Assembly (NCBI GenBank): GCA_020403455.1
Contig: JADBXP010000010.1
Location: 160,699 to 224,698 of the forward strand
Direction: 5' to 3'
Origin: Chitinophagaceae bacterium
Lineage (GTDB): Bacteria > Bacteroidota > Bacteroidia > Chitinophagales > Chitinophagaceae
DNA: 64,000 nt
Shown here one piece after another: positions 35,138 to 44,676 of the stretch; within the stretch, counting starts at the first letter, position 1, and every line of letters starts with the position of its first letter. The notes under the pieces were generated by a model, which had not been told where the DNA came from, did not search any database, and was given only the letters and a program-made list of their open reading frames with translations. Position numbers and translations under genes: made by a program.

Positions 35138-36418
35138 TTAGCCCAGTTCCGGATATAGGGGAAATTGTGACATGAAATCATTCACTTGTTTCCTGATAGC
35201 TGCAATGGCCACGGCATCCTCCGCATTCATCAATACCCGATCGATGCAGTCCACTACCCAGTCCATGTGTTCTTCTTTCATGCCTCTTGTTGTGATCGCA
35301 GGAACACCGAGACGAATTCCGGAAGTGACAAAAGCACTCTTATCGTCATAAGGTACCATGTTTTTATTGGCGGTTATATCTGCCTGTACCAGCGCCTGTT
35401 CTGCTTTTTTGCCACTGATGTTTTTGTTGCGCAGGTCGATCAATACGAGGTGGTTATCAGTACCGCCACTAATGATTTGGTATTCGCGGCGATTCAGTGC
35501 TGCTGCCATTGCCTGGGCATTGTTCACCATTTGTTGTGCGTAGAGTCCGAATTCATCTGTGAGTATCTCTCCAAATGCTACCGCTTTGGCTGCGATCACA
35601 TGCTCCAACGGACCACCCTGTATACCGGGGAAAACCGCAAGATCCAAGAGGTTGCTCATCATACGGAGGTTGCCCTTCACGTCTTTTAAACCGAATGGAT
35701 TTTCAAAATCCTTGCGCATCATGATAACTCCACCGCGTGGGCCGCGCAATGTTTTATGGGTGGTGGATGTTACGATGTGACAATGGTCGAAAGGATCATT
35801 CAATAATTTTTTGGCTATCAAGCCTGCCGGATGAGCAATATCTGCCTGCACAAAAGCACCAATCTCATCGGCAATTGCTCTAATCCGCGCATAGTCCCAA
35901 TCACGGCTATAGGCACTGGCACCGCAGATAATCAATTTGGGGCGGTGCTTTCTGGCTTGATCTGCCAATTGTTCGTAATCAATGAGACCCTCTTCGCGGG
36001 TGACACTGTAAAAATGAGGTTGATATAGTTTACCGCTATAGTTCACTGCAGAACCGTGGGTGAGGTGTCCCCCCATGCTTAGATCAAGACCAAGAATCGG
36101 ATCACCGGGTTGTAACAGCGCGAGTGCAACTGCTGCGTTTGCTTGTGCCCCACTATGTGGCTGTACATTGGCGTACTCCAGATTGAAGATGGCTTTCAAC
36201 CTGTCTATGGCCAGTTGCTCCGTCTGGTCAACGATTTCGCAGCCGGCATAATATCTTTTCCCGGGGTAGCCTTCAGCATATTTATTCGTCATCACTCCAC
36301 CCATCGCCTGCATCACCTGAAGGCTGGTGAAGTTTTCCGAGGCTATAAGTTCAATTCCGTGTCTTTGTCTTTCTAATTCCTGTCTGATCAGGTCAAAAAC
36401 CACTGTATCCCGCTGCAT
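35138..36418 (-). CDS. glyA: Serine hydroxymethyltransferase
   Basis: The 426-residue PLP enzyme interconverts serine and glycine while making 5,10-methylene-tetrahydrofolate. Visible marks are [11 protein letters not shown] near the N-terminus, [14 protein letters not shown], and the PLP-lysine motif [15 protein letters not shown]. The C-terminal part has [18 protein letters not shown]. The methylene-THF it makes is a substrate of FolD, encoded at 51263-52141. A TAnnTTTG element 13 bases upstream of the ATG is a likely promoter. The length is normal for the family. Confidence 0.97.
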   Translation of the reverse strand: MQRDTVVFDLIRQELERQRHGIELIASENFTSLQVMQAMGGVMTNKYAEGYPGKRYYAGCEIVDQTEQLAIDRLKAIFNLEYANVQPHSGAQANAAVALALLQPGDPILGLDLSMGGHLTHGSAVNYSGKLYQPHFYSVTREEGLIDYEQLADQARKHRPKLIICGASAYSRDWDYARIRAIADEIGAFVQADIAHPAGLIAKKLLNDPFDHCHIVTSTTHKTLRGPRGGVIMMRKDFENPFGLKDVKGNLRMMSNLLDLAVFPGIQGGPLEHVIAAKAVAFGEILTDEFGLYAQQMVNNAQAMAAALNRREYQIISGGTDNHLVLIDLRNKNISGKKAEQALVQADITANKNMVPYDDKSAFVTSGIRLGVPAITTRGMKEEHMDWVVDCIDRVLMNAEDAVAIAAIRKQVNDFMSQFPLYPELG

Positions 36419-36431
36419 AATTTCTTTTTTG

Positions 36432-36439
36432 CAAAGATA
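36432..36439 (-). promoter_or_regulatory. Putative -7 element (TATCTTTG) of glyA
   Basis: An exact TAnnTTTG match on the minus strand, 13 bases upstream of the glyA ATG at 36418. It predicts a leader of only a few bases. Confidence 0.4.
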
Positions 36440-36638
36440 GGCAGTGGCACATCGTTAAGAAGCAGATAATACCGGTGTAAGCGATGCGTGGAAAAGAAGT
36501 ACCTAAATCGTGGGAAAACTTGCCACAAATACACCAAATATGGAAGAGGTTGGGGGATTTCCCTATATTCGTAACCCTGATTCCGTTAGTGAAGAAGAGG
36601 GAGTTGTATCGACATCTCAATTAATTGAATGCTGAATT

Positions 36639-37631
36639 ATGAAAGCTATTATTCCGGTGGCCGGTGCAGGAACAAAATTGCGGCCACATACCTATACTCA
36701 ACCCAAGGCACTTATTCCCATTGCCGGTAAAACCATACTTAGTTTTATCGTTGATCAATTGCACGAAGCAGGAATACGGGAATTCATTTTTATTGTTGGT
36801 CACATGGGGGATAAAATCAGGGACTATGTGCAGCAAACATATCCGGATCTCACCTCCCATTTCATTTTTCAAAATGAACGGCAGGGTACCGGTCATGCCA
36901 TTGAACTGACTGGCAACATTGTTGGAGGTGATGAGGTATTTGTGGTTTTAGGGGATACTATCTGTGATTTCGACATCCGCGAGGTATTGGATAGTCCATT
37001 CAACATGTTGGGCATTAAAAAAGTAGATGACCCACGCAATTTTGGTGTGGCACTGGTAGGAGATGATGAATTCATCGAGCAGGTAGTAGAAAAGCCATCT
37101 ATTCCCAAAAGCAATATGGCATTGGTAGGTCTCTATAAAATCAGGGAAACTTCGATACTGTTCGAATGTTTGCGTCAATTGTTCAGTGGTTCGCCGGGAA
37201 CAGACGGGGTCTATCATCTTACTGATGCCATTGATTGCATGATCCAGCGGGGTGCCCGTTTCAAGGCCTTCAAAGTAAAAAACTGGTTTGACTGCGGTAA
37301 AAAAGAAACATTACTGGAGAGCAATGCCATTTTACTTAAAAAGTCCGGAGGAAATATTAAGTCTGAACATCAATTCCCCAATACCATCATTATTCCACCT
37401 GTGAGCATTGCCCCCGGTTGTGATATTGCCAACTCTATCATAGGGCCACATGTGGCCATTGGTGCCAATGCCCGTGTGCATCATTCCATTGTTCGCGACA
37501 GCATCATCGGATCTTTTACGCATCTTCATGAAGTTGTTCTCGATCACTCGTTAATTGGTAGTGATGCTTCAGTTAAAGGACTGAGCAGAACACTCAATAT
37601 TGGGGATAATACAGACATCGATTTTGGATAG
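36639..37631 (+). CDS. Sugar-phosphate nucleotidyltransferase
   Basis: This 330-residue protein begins with the nucleotidyltransferase signature IIPVAGAGTKLRPHTYTQPKALIPIAGK. A Lys replaces the common Arg in the GxGTRLRP motif. A catalytic-domain segment VFVVLGDTICDF follows, and C-terminal hexapeptide-like repeats begin near residue 255 (NTIIIPPVSIAPGCDIANSIIGPHVAIGANARVHHSIVRDSIIG). The layout fits glucose-1-phosphate thymidylyl-/uridylyl-/mannose-1-phosphate guanylyl-type enzymes that activate sugars for glycan synthesis. Which sugar and base it uses cannot be told. No polysaccharide gene cluster surrounds it; the next gene, 17 bases downstream, is a flavoenzyme. Confidence 0.88.
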   Translation: MKAIIPVAGAGTKLRPHTYTQPKALIPIAGKTILSFIVDQLHEAGIREFIFIVGHMGDKIRDYVQQTYPDLTSHFIFQNERQGTGHAIELTGNIVGGDEVFVVLGDTICDFDIREVLDSPFNMLGIKKVDDPRNFGVALVGDDEFIEQVVEKPSIPKSNMALVGLYKIRETSILFECLRQLFSGSPGTDGVYHLTDAIDCMIQRGARFKAFKVKNWFDCGKKETLLESNAILLKKSGGNIKSEHQFPNTIIIPPVSIAPGCDIANSIIGPHVAIGANARVHHSIVRDSIIGSFTHLHEVVLDHSLIGSDASVKGLSRTLNIGDNTDIDFG

Positions 37632-37648
37632 TCATCAATCTTCCGGTC

Positions 37649-38608
37649 ATGGAATTATTCATCAACAACCCTATTACCCGGCTATTTGGAATTCAACATC
37701 CAATTGTACAGGGAGGAATGGTTTGGGCCAGCGGTTGGAGGTTGGCCAGCGCAGTGAGCAATGCAGGCGGGTTAGGTCTCATTGGAGCCGGAAGCATGTA
37801 CCCGGAAGTTTTACAGCATCATATTCGTCAGTGTAAACAAGCCACACAACATCCTTATGGCGTTAATATTCCGTTGATGTATCCCGATGTGCCGGCGTTG
37901 ATGCAAATTATTATAGAGGAAAAAGTACCCATAGTTTTTACCAGTGCAGGCAATCCCGCTTTGTACACACAACAACTCAAGGAAAAGGGAATAATTGTGG
38001 TGCATGTGGTGAGCAGCAGTCAATTTGCGAAGAAGGCGGCAGCAGCCGGATGCGACGCTGTAGTGGCGGAAGGCTTTGAAGCAGGTGGGCACAATGGAAG
38101 AGAAGAAACAACAACCATGGTTTTGGTTCCGTTGGTAAGAGCCGCAGTTGATATACCCGTAATCGCTGCCGGCGGCATTGCTACCGGTAAACAAATGCTC
38201 GCTGCTTTTGCTTTGGGGGCAGATGGGGTTCAGGTAGGTTCCAGATTTGTTTGTTCTCCTGAAGCTTCCTCTCATCAGGCGTTCAAGGATGCCATCCTTG
38301 CTGCGCCGGAGGGGGCAACTTTGTTGTCATTAAAAAAACTGGCGCCGGTTCGGTTATTGAAAAATGAATTTTTTTGGCAGGTACAGGAAGCAGAGGGAAG
38401 AGGTGCATCGAAAGAAGAATTACAACAACTGCTCGGAAGAGGCAGAGCCAAAAAAGGAATGTTCGAAGGCAATCTACAGGAAGGTGAATTGGAAATCGGA
38501 CAAGTCAGCTCGCTGATTCAAGACATACGTCCGGCCGGTGAAATCGTTCAGGACTTGGTGACAGAATTCAAGATGGCCCGCGAAGAACTTCTTTCTTCCG
38601 ATAAATAA
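37649..38608 (+). CDS. Nitronate monooxygenase / FabK-like flavoprotein
   Basis: This 319-residue TIM-barrel FMN protein carries FGIQHPIVQGGMVWAS at the N-terminus and the conserved VVAEGFEAGGHNGRE segment, whose His is the catalytic base in nitronate monooxygenases. It also has PVIAAGGIATGKQMLAAFALGADGVQVGSRF, which binds FMN phosphate. The same fold occurs in enoyl-ACP reductase FabK, so the true reaction is uncertain. It starts 17 bases after the nucleotidyltransferase and is convergent with the SDR gene, 9 bases away. Confidence 0.88.
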   Translation: MELFINNPITRLFGIQHPIVQGGMVWASGWRLASAVSNAGGLGLIGAGSMYPEVLQHHIRQCKQATQHPYGVNIPLMYPDVPALMQIIIEEKVPIVFTSAGNPALYTQQLKEKGIIVVHVVSSSQFAKKAAAAGCDAVVAEGFEAGGHNGREETTTMVLVPLVRAAVDIPVIAAGGIATGKQMLAAFALGADGVQVGSRFVCSPEASSHQAFKDAILAAPEGATLLSLKKLAPVRLLKNEFFWQVQEAEGRGASKEELQQLLGRGRAKKGMFEGNLQEGELEIGQVSSLIQDIRPAGEIVQDLVTEFKMAREELLSSDK

Positions 38609-38617
38609 TTCCATCCA

Positions 38618-39373
38618 CTATTTGTGCAAATAAAATGAGTTGGCCTGTGCCTTGCAGGTAACCACCAGTTCATTGATGCATACATGTTCAGGTAAATTGG
38701 CCGCATAGTAAATGATGTCGGCAACGTCTTCTGCTTTCAATGGCTGATAGCCCTCGTAAACTGCAGCAGCTTTTTCTTCATTTCCTTTGAAGCGAACCAC
38801 TGAAAACATCGTTTCAGCAGCACCCGGATGCACGACAGTGACTTTGATACCGAAAGAAAGCATATCTATCCGCATGGCTTTGGAGATGGCATCTACGGCA
38901 TGTTTGGTAGCACAGTAAACATTGCCGTCTTTATAAACTTCCACACCTGCGGTGGAACCAATATTAATGATATGGCCTTTTCGCCCGGCTTTCATATAAG
39001 GAAGAACAGCCCTAGTTACGTAGAGCAATCCTTTGAGGTTGGTATCAATCATCACATCCCAGTCGTGCATATCTGCCTGATCAAAGGAATCTCTCCCAAG
39101 TGCCAGTCCTGCATTGTTGACCAACACATCAATGTTTTGCCATTGTTCCGGTAGTGAAGATAATTGCTCATCCACCGCTTTTTTATCCTGAACATCGAAT
39201 ACCAATGGAAGTACCTGAATGTTGTGTTGGCTGGTTAATTCCTGCGACAGCAGCTCCAGTTTTTCTTTGCTGCGGGCTGTGATGATACAATTCCATCCAT
39301 GGGCGGCAAACAATTGTGCAGTGGCTTTTCCAAATCCGGAACTGGCTCCGGTAACGAGAATGATTTTGTTCAT
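38618..39373 (-). CDS. Short-chain dehydrogenase/reductase (YdfG-like)
   Basis: Read from the ATG at 39373 the protein has 251 residues and begins MNKIILVTGASSGFGKATAQLF. The frame is open for another 327 bases upstream, but that part has no SDR similarity and overlaps the neighbouring gene. The TGASSGFG cofactor loop, DVLVNNAGLALG, the Ser in INIGSTAG, and the active-site YCATKHAV (YxxxK) are all present. The family is NADP-dependent and includes serine/3-hydroxy-acid dehydrogenases. The substrate is unknown. A TAnnTTTG element lies 17 bases upstream of the chosen start, which supports it. Confidence 0.9.
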   Translation of the reverse strand: MNKIILVTGASSGFGKATAQLFAAHGWNCIITARSKEKLELLSQELTSQHNIQVLPLVFDVQDKKAVDEQLSSLPEQWQNIDVLVNNAGLALGRDSFDQADMHDWDVMIDTNLKGLLYVTRAVLPYMKAGRKGHIINIGSTAGVEVYKDGNVYCATKHAVDAISKAMRIDMLSFGIKVTVVHPGAAETMFSVVRFKGNEEKAAAVYEGYQPLKAEDVADIIYYAANLPEHVCINELVVTCKAQANSFYLHK

Positions 39374-39390
39374 GTGTGGGTCAGTTCCTG

Positions 39391-39398
39391 CAAAACTA
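39391..39398 (-). promoter_or_regulatory. Putative -7 element (TAGTTTTG) of the SDR gene
   Basis: An exact TAnnTTTG match on the minus strand, 17 bases upstream of the ATG at 39373. It lies between that ATG and the T9SS cargo gene and supports the shorter SDR start. Confidence 0.4.
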
Positions 39399-39434
39399 GT
39401 TCTTCCGAATGGGTAAATAAGGAAACGGTAGAAA

Positions 39435-42086
39435 TTATCTGATAAGCACAATGGTACCTTTTCTGAAGATAGTGTTGCCGCTGTAATCGATACCTTCTGC
39501 CTGATATACATAGGTGCCCGGAGCTTGGTCTTTTCCTTTGTATTTTCCGTCCCAGCCAACACCAATGGTAGATGTAGTGAATATGGCTTCTCCAAGGCGG
39601 TTAAAGATGGTAAAGTATTTGAGTTGGGCAATACCCGGAGTGATGGGACGGGCAAGGTCATTTTTTCCATCTCCATTGGGTGTAAAGCCGGAGGGCACAA
39701 TGATATCGGGCCCTAGATTCGATATGCGGATGGTTACCAGATCCGATCGGACACAGGGGCCTTCTGCCACAAAAACGCGATAGATCACGGAGTCAACACT
39801 ATTGTCCAACTTTACAATCGGATTGGGAATATTGACATTGGATAAACCGGTAGCGGGAGTCCAGAAATACCTTGAGCCACCTGATGCCTGCATCTGGTGT
39901 GGCTGGCCGGGTGCGAGGGTCGTATCTCTTCCGGCGTCTGCCATGATGGGTCTTAATACATTGATTTGCACGGTATCCATTACTGCTTTCGGACAACCAA
40001 GCGTATCAGATACCATTAAAATGTAGCGAGTTGTATCAGAAGGGCCTGCCAGCGGCGTGAGTGTTCTTTCATTGATCAAACTCAAGCTGGGTGTCCAGCT
40101 AAATACAGAGCCAACAGCAAGTGCACTCAGTGTGACCCTGCTGCCAAAACAAATCGTAGTGTCTTGTCCTACATTAACTTTAGGATAAGGAGCTACTTTC
40201 ACACGAATACTATCAACTGCCTGGCACTTGCCTAAATTGGCTGTAACACGGTAAAGGGTATTGGATAAGGGTTGAATCTCCGGATTTTTTACTTGATCCA
40301 CAACTTCTCCCGAAGAGGCCGTCCACTGATAGCTCAAGGCATAGCTGATAGGAGATAAAATAATTTTGTCAGTTTGACAGATGGCAGTATCCAACCCTGC
40401 CTCCACTTCTATAAATTGAAGTACGTTGACGGTAACGGTATCCTGGCTGATACAACCATTGTCTTCTACCCTGATTACATAGCGGGTGGTATCTCGGGGA
40501 TATACTATTGGATTGGCTGTATTTTTTAATAGGATACGATTTTCATTGGGACCCGCAGTGGGAGTCCAGTTGATGATACCTGATCCGATATTGGCTGAGA
40601 GTCGAAGCGTATCTATGCTGCAGATAAGGGTGTCTTTGAACCCGAGGGATAAGACAGGCTTATCAAGAATGGTGAGTGTCCTGGTCACCGAGTCTGCGCA
40701 GCCATAAGAATTTTTGACATATAGACTAACTTGCACCGTTCCCGAGTTGGTATAAGTCCAGGCGGTATCTTTTGCGGAAGCAGTATCGCTGCTCGATGTG
40801 TTGTCTCCAAAATTCCATCTGCGTTCTACAATGCTTCCATATTTGTTGGTGGAGACATCCCTGAAAGTATAGGGGTTAAGATAGCAATTTCCCGCGGCAG
40901 ATAAATTCACCCTAAGGTCAGGATACACTTTTACAATGGTGGTAGCGGAGTCTTTGCATCCTCCGGCGGTACCTACCACTAACTTAACTGTATAAGTGCC
41001 GCTGTCCTTTCCACTGTTCAAAAAGTCATAGGTTGGTGTAGGAGAAGACGAGGTATCTGAATTGATACCGGCGACGCCAAAGTCCCACAAATAAGAAGTG
41101 ATGTTACTGTTGCTGGATTCATTCTGGAAACTGAGGGTGGTACCATTGCAGGTAATGTAGCTGGGTTTCAATGCAGCAGCGGAAATTGAGCAGCCGGCAA
41201 CAGTGATGTGTATTTCCTTCTTGGTACTTGCAATCAGAACTCCTCCTCTGTATTCATTGGCACAAACTGCGACGATATATTGTCCTGTTAGACCCGGAGC
41301 AATTCCACTGATTATACCTGTATTGGCATCAATGGTTACATTGGGTCCTAAAGGACTGGTACCGGGAAATGCGGGATTATAGGGAACTGATAAATAGGGC
41401 GGGCTGGAGGGAGGATTGGGTATCGCACCAGTCCCACTCGTTCCTCCTCCAATCAATCCGTTACAAAAAGTATAGATGATCTGGTCACCATCGGCATCTG
41501 TAGCGCTGAAATCAATCGTAAAAGGTGAATTAAAGCAAACAATAGCTGTGTCTCTTTGGGCGAATACCGGACTGCTATTTTTAGAATAATCTGTTCCATT
41601 GATAACGCCGGGTATCGTATTGGTATAACTAACACCAATATTAGCAGAGTTGCCGGATACATTTACTATACCTGATATGCGACAACATCTTTGAACTGTC
41701 AATGTATAACCATCGGCATTGTCGGGAAGGTCGGTTACCAATTCATAACGTAAAATCAGAAAACAGACCCGGGGAGGGAAAGATAGACATGGGTTGAAAG
41801 TGGTTTTGTCTAATATTTCCTCTTGATTGGCTGGTCTGGTGATCGTTTCTGTTCTTATAAGAGCCCCTGTTCTGGAATTAAAAATTCCAAGAAAAACTGA
41901 GTTGTCCTTTTGACCCTGCGTGGAATTACAATCCATGTATTGACGAACAATGATCTGGTAGCGGGAGGTGCCGGGGCTTGCACCGGGTCCTTGATAATTG
42001 TATTGAATCCAGCCTCCCTTGAGGTGTGCTGCCTGAGCGGCAAAACCACTGAAAAAAAATAAAATTACCGGAAGCCAATATCTCAT
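39435..42086 (-). CDS. Type IX secretion (type B) cargo protein with PKD-like domains
   Basis: This 883-residue secreted protein has a signal peptide (YWLPVILFFFSGFAAQAAHLKGG). An N-terminal region contains a cadherin-like stretch (FTIDFSATDADGDQIIYTF). PKD-like repeats follow (ITSYLWDFG, and a second with RRWNFGDNTSSSD), then several SprB-like short beta domains with repeating TRYV/TRYI segments. It ends in a gliding-motility-type C-terminal domain (about 795-883) with IIVPSGFTPNGDGKNDLARP and YTIFNRLGE-like features (here YFTIFNRLGEAIF). The CHU_C domain directs export through the outer membrane by the type IX system and usually surface attachment through PorP/SprF proteins, none of which is in the window. 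Adhesion is likely but inferred. Confidence 0.9.
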   Translation of the reverse strand: MRYWLPVILFFFSGFAAQAAHLKGGWIQYNYQGPGASPGTSRYQIIVRQYMDCNSTQGQKDNSVFLGIFNSRTGALIRTETITRPANQEEILDKTTFNPCLSFPPRVCFLILRYELVTDLPDNADGYTLTVQRCCRISGIVNVSGNSANIGVSYTNTIPGVINGTDYSKNSSPVFAQRDTAIVCFNSPFTIDFSATDADGDQIIYTFCNGLIGGGTSGTGAIPNPPSSPPYLSVPYNPAFPGTSPLGPNVTIDANTGIISGIAPGLTGQYIVAVCANEYRGGVLIASTKKEIHITVAGCSISAAALKPSYITCNGTTLSFQNESSNSNITSYLWDFGVAGINSDTSSSPTPTYDFLNSGKDSGTYTVKLVVGTAGGCKDSATTIVKVYPDLRVNLSAAGNCYLNPYTFRDVSTNKYGSIVERRWNFGDNTSSSDTASAKDTAWTYTNSGTVQVSLYVKNSYGCADSVTRTLTILDKPVLSLGFKDTLICSIDTLRLSANIGSGIINWTPTAGPNENRILLKNTANPIVYPRDTTRYVIRVEDNGCISQDTVTVNVLQFIEVEAGLDTAICQTDKIILSPISYALSYQWTASSGEVVDQVKNPEIQPLSNTLYRVTANLGKCQAVDSIRVKVAPYPKVNVGQDTTICFGSRVTLSALAVGSVFSWTPSLSLINERTLTPLAGPSDTTRYILMVSDTLGCPKAVMDTVQINVLRPIMADAGRDTTLAPGQPHQMQASGGSRYFWTPATGLSNVNIPNPIVKLDNSVDSVIYRVFVAEGPCVRSDLVTIRISNLGPDIIVPSGFTPNGDGKNDLARPITPGIAQLKYFTIFNRLGEAIFTTSTIGVGWDGKYKGKDQAPGTYVYQAEGIDYSGNTIFRKGTIVLIR

Positions 42087-42223
42087 GAAAAGGAAAATTA
42101 AGGAATGTTAACCGCGCATTCCACATATGAAGATAAAAACAATCAGTCAATCGTTGCCCGAAAGCGATGATTTAAATAAGATTTTAACGTAAAAAAGCCG
42201 GGTTTCTAAGATGAAATGAGTTG

Positions 42224-43036
42224 TTAGCTTTCGGCTGTAACAGCTAAAACATAGTTCCTCAGGATTGTCTTCAATTCAACAGGGGTTTCAAGCATGCTCA
42301 TGTGGCCCGCCGCTGCAATCTGATGAACAAAGGGTTTTTGTAAAAGAGTTGATTGAAGAAGCAAGTCATTCGCAGGTATTAATTCGTCTTGATCGCCCAT
42401 TACCAACAATACAGGGTATCTTACATTTTTGAGCACATGGGTTCTGTCCGGTCGCTGTATCATAGCGCGATAATAGGCGATAAGGGCTTCTTTGGAAAAT
42501 GATTTTCCCGATTCGATCAGGGTCTGAATTGTCTCAGGATGCGTTTTTCTGAAATCAGATGAAAACAATCCCGGCAGCGACATTTGCAGAAAGGCACCAG
42601 CTCCCTTGGAATCAATGAAAGCAATGGCCTGTTCTCTTTTCTGAAGTCGCTCTTTAGAATCGGCATAGGCAGTTGAATGAATGAGACCCATACCTTTCAA
42701 CAACCCGGGGAACAATTCCGCCATGGCCAATGCAATGTAACCTCCCATGCTATGCCCCAGAATGACACAGGATGATACCTGCTCCCGATCTAGAATCGCT
42801 TTCATCGCATGGGCAAGAGAATCGATGGTGAAAGGAGATGATTTGAGCAGGTCTGATTTTCCTGAGCCCGGAAGATCGGGAATCAAAAAAGACGCATGTT
42901 GCTGGAGTCCATCTATGATTGAATCAAATACGGAGCCATCTTCTCCGAAGCCATGTAACAAAAGCACGGAGGGACCTGTGCCTGACTTCCTGTAGAACAA
43001 ATTACTTCCCTCGTAAATGAACTGATTGGTTGTCAT
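42224..43036 (-). CDS. Alpha/beta-fold hydrolase
   Basis: About 270 residues from the ATG at 43036, which overlaps the stop of lnt by 4 bases (ATGA). The fold's landmarks are the oxyanion HG motif in VLLLHGFGEDGSVFD, the nucleophile elbow LGHSMGGYIALAM, a catalytic Asp in MGDQDELIPAND, and a His in AAGHMSMLETP. There is no signal peptide or membrane segment, so it is probably cytoplasmic. The substrate is unknown; the family includes esterases and MenH-like lyases. It is translationally coupled to lnt. Confidence 0.86.
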   Translation of the reverse strand: MTTNQFIYEGSNLFYRKSGTGPSVLLLHGFGEDGSVFDSIIDGLQQHASFLIPDLPGSGKSDLLKSSPFTIDSLAHAMKAILDREQVSSCVILGHSMGGYIALAMAELFPGLLKGMGLIHSTAYADSKERLQKREQAIAFIDSKGAGAFLQMSLPGLFSSDFRKTHPETIQTLIESGKSFSKEALIAYYRAMIQRPDRTHVLKNVRYPVLLVMGDQDELIPANDLLLQSTLLQKPFVHQIAAAGHMSMLETPVELKTILRNYVLAVTAES

Positions 43037-44616
43037 CTTCTCGCCCAGCGTTTTTTCAGCCACTGCCAGTAATGCCAACTCAAGGCAAGCACTGCCATGA
43101 ATGACATCAGATAATAGATCCAGTCGCCTGCTTTAGCATAAACGGTGACATGATCTGTAATAGGCACTGCATATTTCAGAGCTCCGGCTTTTGCCCAAGG
43201 AAGATTTTGAATGATATTTCCCTGGGGGTCAATGATGGCAGAGATGCCTGTATTGGCAGAGCGTACTACCCATTTGCCTGTTTCAATGGCGCGTAGTCTG
43301 GCAAGCTGCAGGTGTTGTCTGTGTCCAGGCGTATTTCTCCACCAGCCATCATTGGTGATGATGGTAAGAATATTGGCACCCTGCTTGACATAACCTCCAG
43401 TGTACTCTCCGTAAATGCTTTCATAACAAATAATGGGTGCAGACTTGTAGGGGCAATCACTGTTTTGTAAAACTACCGGATTGGTAGATTTTCCATAACC
43501 GCCGGATGTTCCACCAAACTGTTCAAACACAGGTGCAAGGAAACGTAAATAAGTCGGCATGGTTTCTACACCGGGAACCAATTTGCTTTTATAATAAAAC
43601 TGCAGGGGTTGATTGAATTGCGCCAGCATTGCTGCGTTCATTACATCATAATTATTCCCATTGGCATCGATGCGGGCAGTGGGAGATGTTTTTTCTTTTC
43701 CATAGTTGACAAACAACTCGATTCCACTTAATAAAGCGACTTTCGGATGCCGGTCGAGTAATGCAAAGATCGGCTGGTAATAAGTGTTCGCTTCTGTATT
43801 GTGTTGCCAATCGCCAGCACTCATGGCTGTTTCAGGCCAAACAACCAGGCGGGTATTGCTGTCAATCTGCTGTTCTGTCAATGTAACCAGTCCATTGATT
43901 TGTTCCCCCAATGTTGTAATGGAAAACTTTTGATAAGGATCAATATTGGGTTGTACAACAACCACATTTCCCGGTGAAGTTGTTGAAGGAGTCGGCGATA
44001 ATTCACGATACCTGTTGTAGGAGATCAAAAAGCAAACCAACACAATAAGGGTATACAGCGCAGGGCGTTTCGATAGGATGGGTTGTTTTTGCAACCATGC
44101 ACGGAATACATCAAATAGACAAATATTGATGATCAATACCAGGAAGGTACCACCTCCAATACCGGTAATTTCATACCACCGAACCCAGGAAGGATGCATG
44201 CAAAACACATTGCCCAGGTGTAGCCAGGGCCAACTGATTTGCCAGTTCAGATGAATCAGTTCGAAAGTCATCCAGAAAAATACCAACGCACTATAACCGG
44301 CTCTTGTTCCATATTGGCGCATGAAATTCCTATAACCAAGCCAGGGCAGACACATCAGCAAGCTGTTGGCAATAATGGCAGCAATGCTACCTACGTCGGT
44401 TGAATTCCAGATCCACCAGGTGGTGCCTGTGTTCCAGATCAGCATCGTTAAAAACACTTGTCCAAACCAGGTGATTTTACGGGTTGGCTCTACCGCTAAA
44501 AAAAGGAGTGGGATCCAGGCGACAAAGATCAGCCAGGTAAAAGGAAAATCCGGCCAAGCTGCTACCAGCATGAAGCCTGAAAGACAACTGAGTAACCAGC
44601 GCAAGGAATTTTTCAA
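43033..44616 (-). CDS. lnt: Apolipoprotein N-acyltransferase
   Basis: This 527-residue inner-membrane enzyme transfers an acyl chain to the N-terminal Cys of lipoproteins. About six N-terminal membrane segments (with FMLVAAWPDFPFTWLIF) precede a nitrilase-like periplasmic domain. Its Glu-Lys-Cys triad sits in VVWPETAMSAGDW, FYYKSKLVPGVE and PIICYESIYGEY. A last membrane segment lies near the C-terminus. The start appears to be a TTG at 44616. Lnt matters here because outer-membrane lipoproteins such as SusD need processing. The downstream hydrolase gene overlaps its stop. Confidence 0.94.
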   Translation of the reverse strand: MKNSLRWLLSCLSGFMLVAAWPDFPFTWLIFVAWIPLLFLAVEPTRKITWFGQVFLTMLIWNTGTTWWIWNSTDVGSIAAIIANSLLMCLPWLGYRNFMRQYGTRAGYSALVFFWMTFELIHLNWQISWPWLHLGNVFCMHPSWVRWYEITGIGGGTFLVLIINICLFDVFRAWLQKQPILSKRPALYTLIVLVCFLISYNRYRELSPTPSTTSPGNVVVVQPNIDPYQKFSITTLGEQINGLVTLTEQQIDSNTRLVVWPETAMSAGDWQHNTEANTYYQPIFALLDRHPKVALLSGIELFVNYGKEKTSPTARIDANGNNYDVMNAAMLAQFNQPLQFYYKSKLVPGVETMPTYLRFLAPVFEQFGGTSGGYGKSTNPVVLQNSDCPYKSAPIICYESIYGEYTGGYVKQGANILTIITNDGWWRNTPGHRQHLQLARLRAIETGKWVVRSANTGISAIIDPQGNIIQNLPWAKAGALKYAVPITDHVTVYAKAGDWIYYLMSFMAVLALSWHYWQWLKKRWARR

Positions 44617-44676
44617 TGTATGATGATTGATTGTTGAAAAAAATAAACCACTTGTGCGACCAAGGCTACAACATTT

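Noticed and set aside
39374..39700. Long N-terminal extension of the SDR protein
   Set aside because: About 109 extra residues are low in complexity and overlap the T9SS cargo gene. The SDR fold starts at the ATG at 39373, which has a -7 element upstream.
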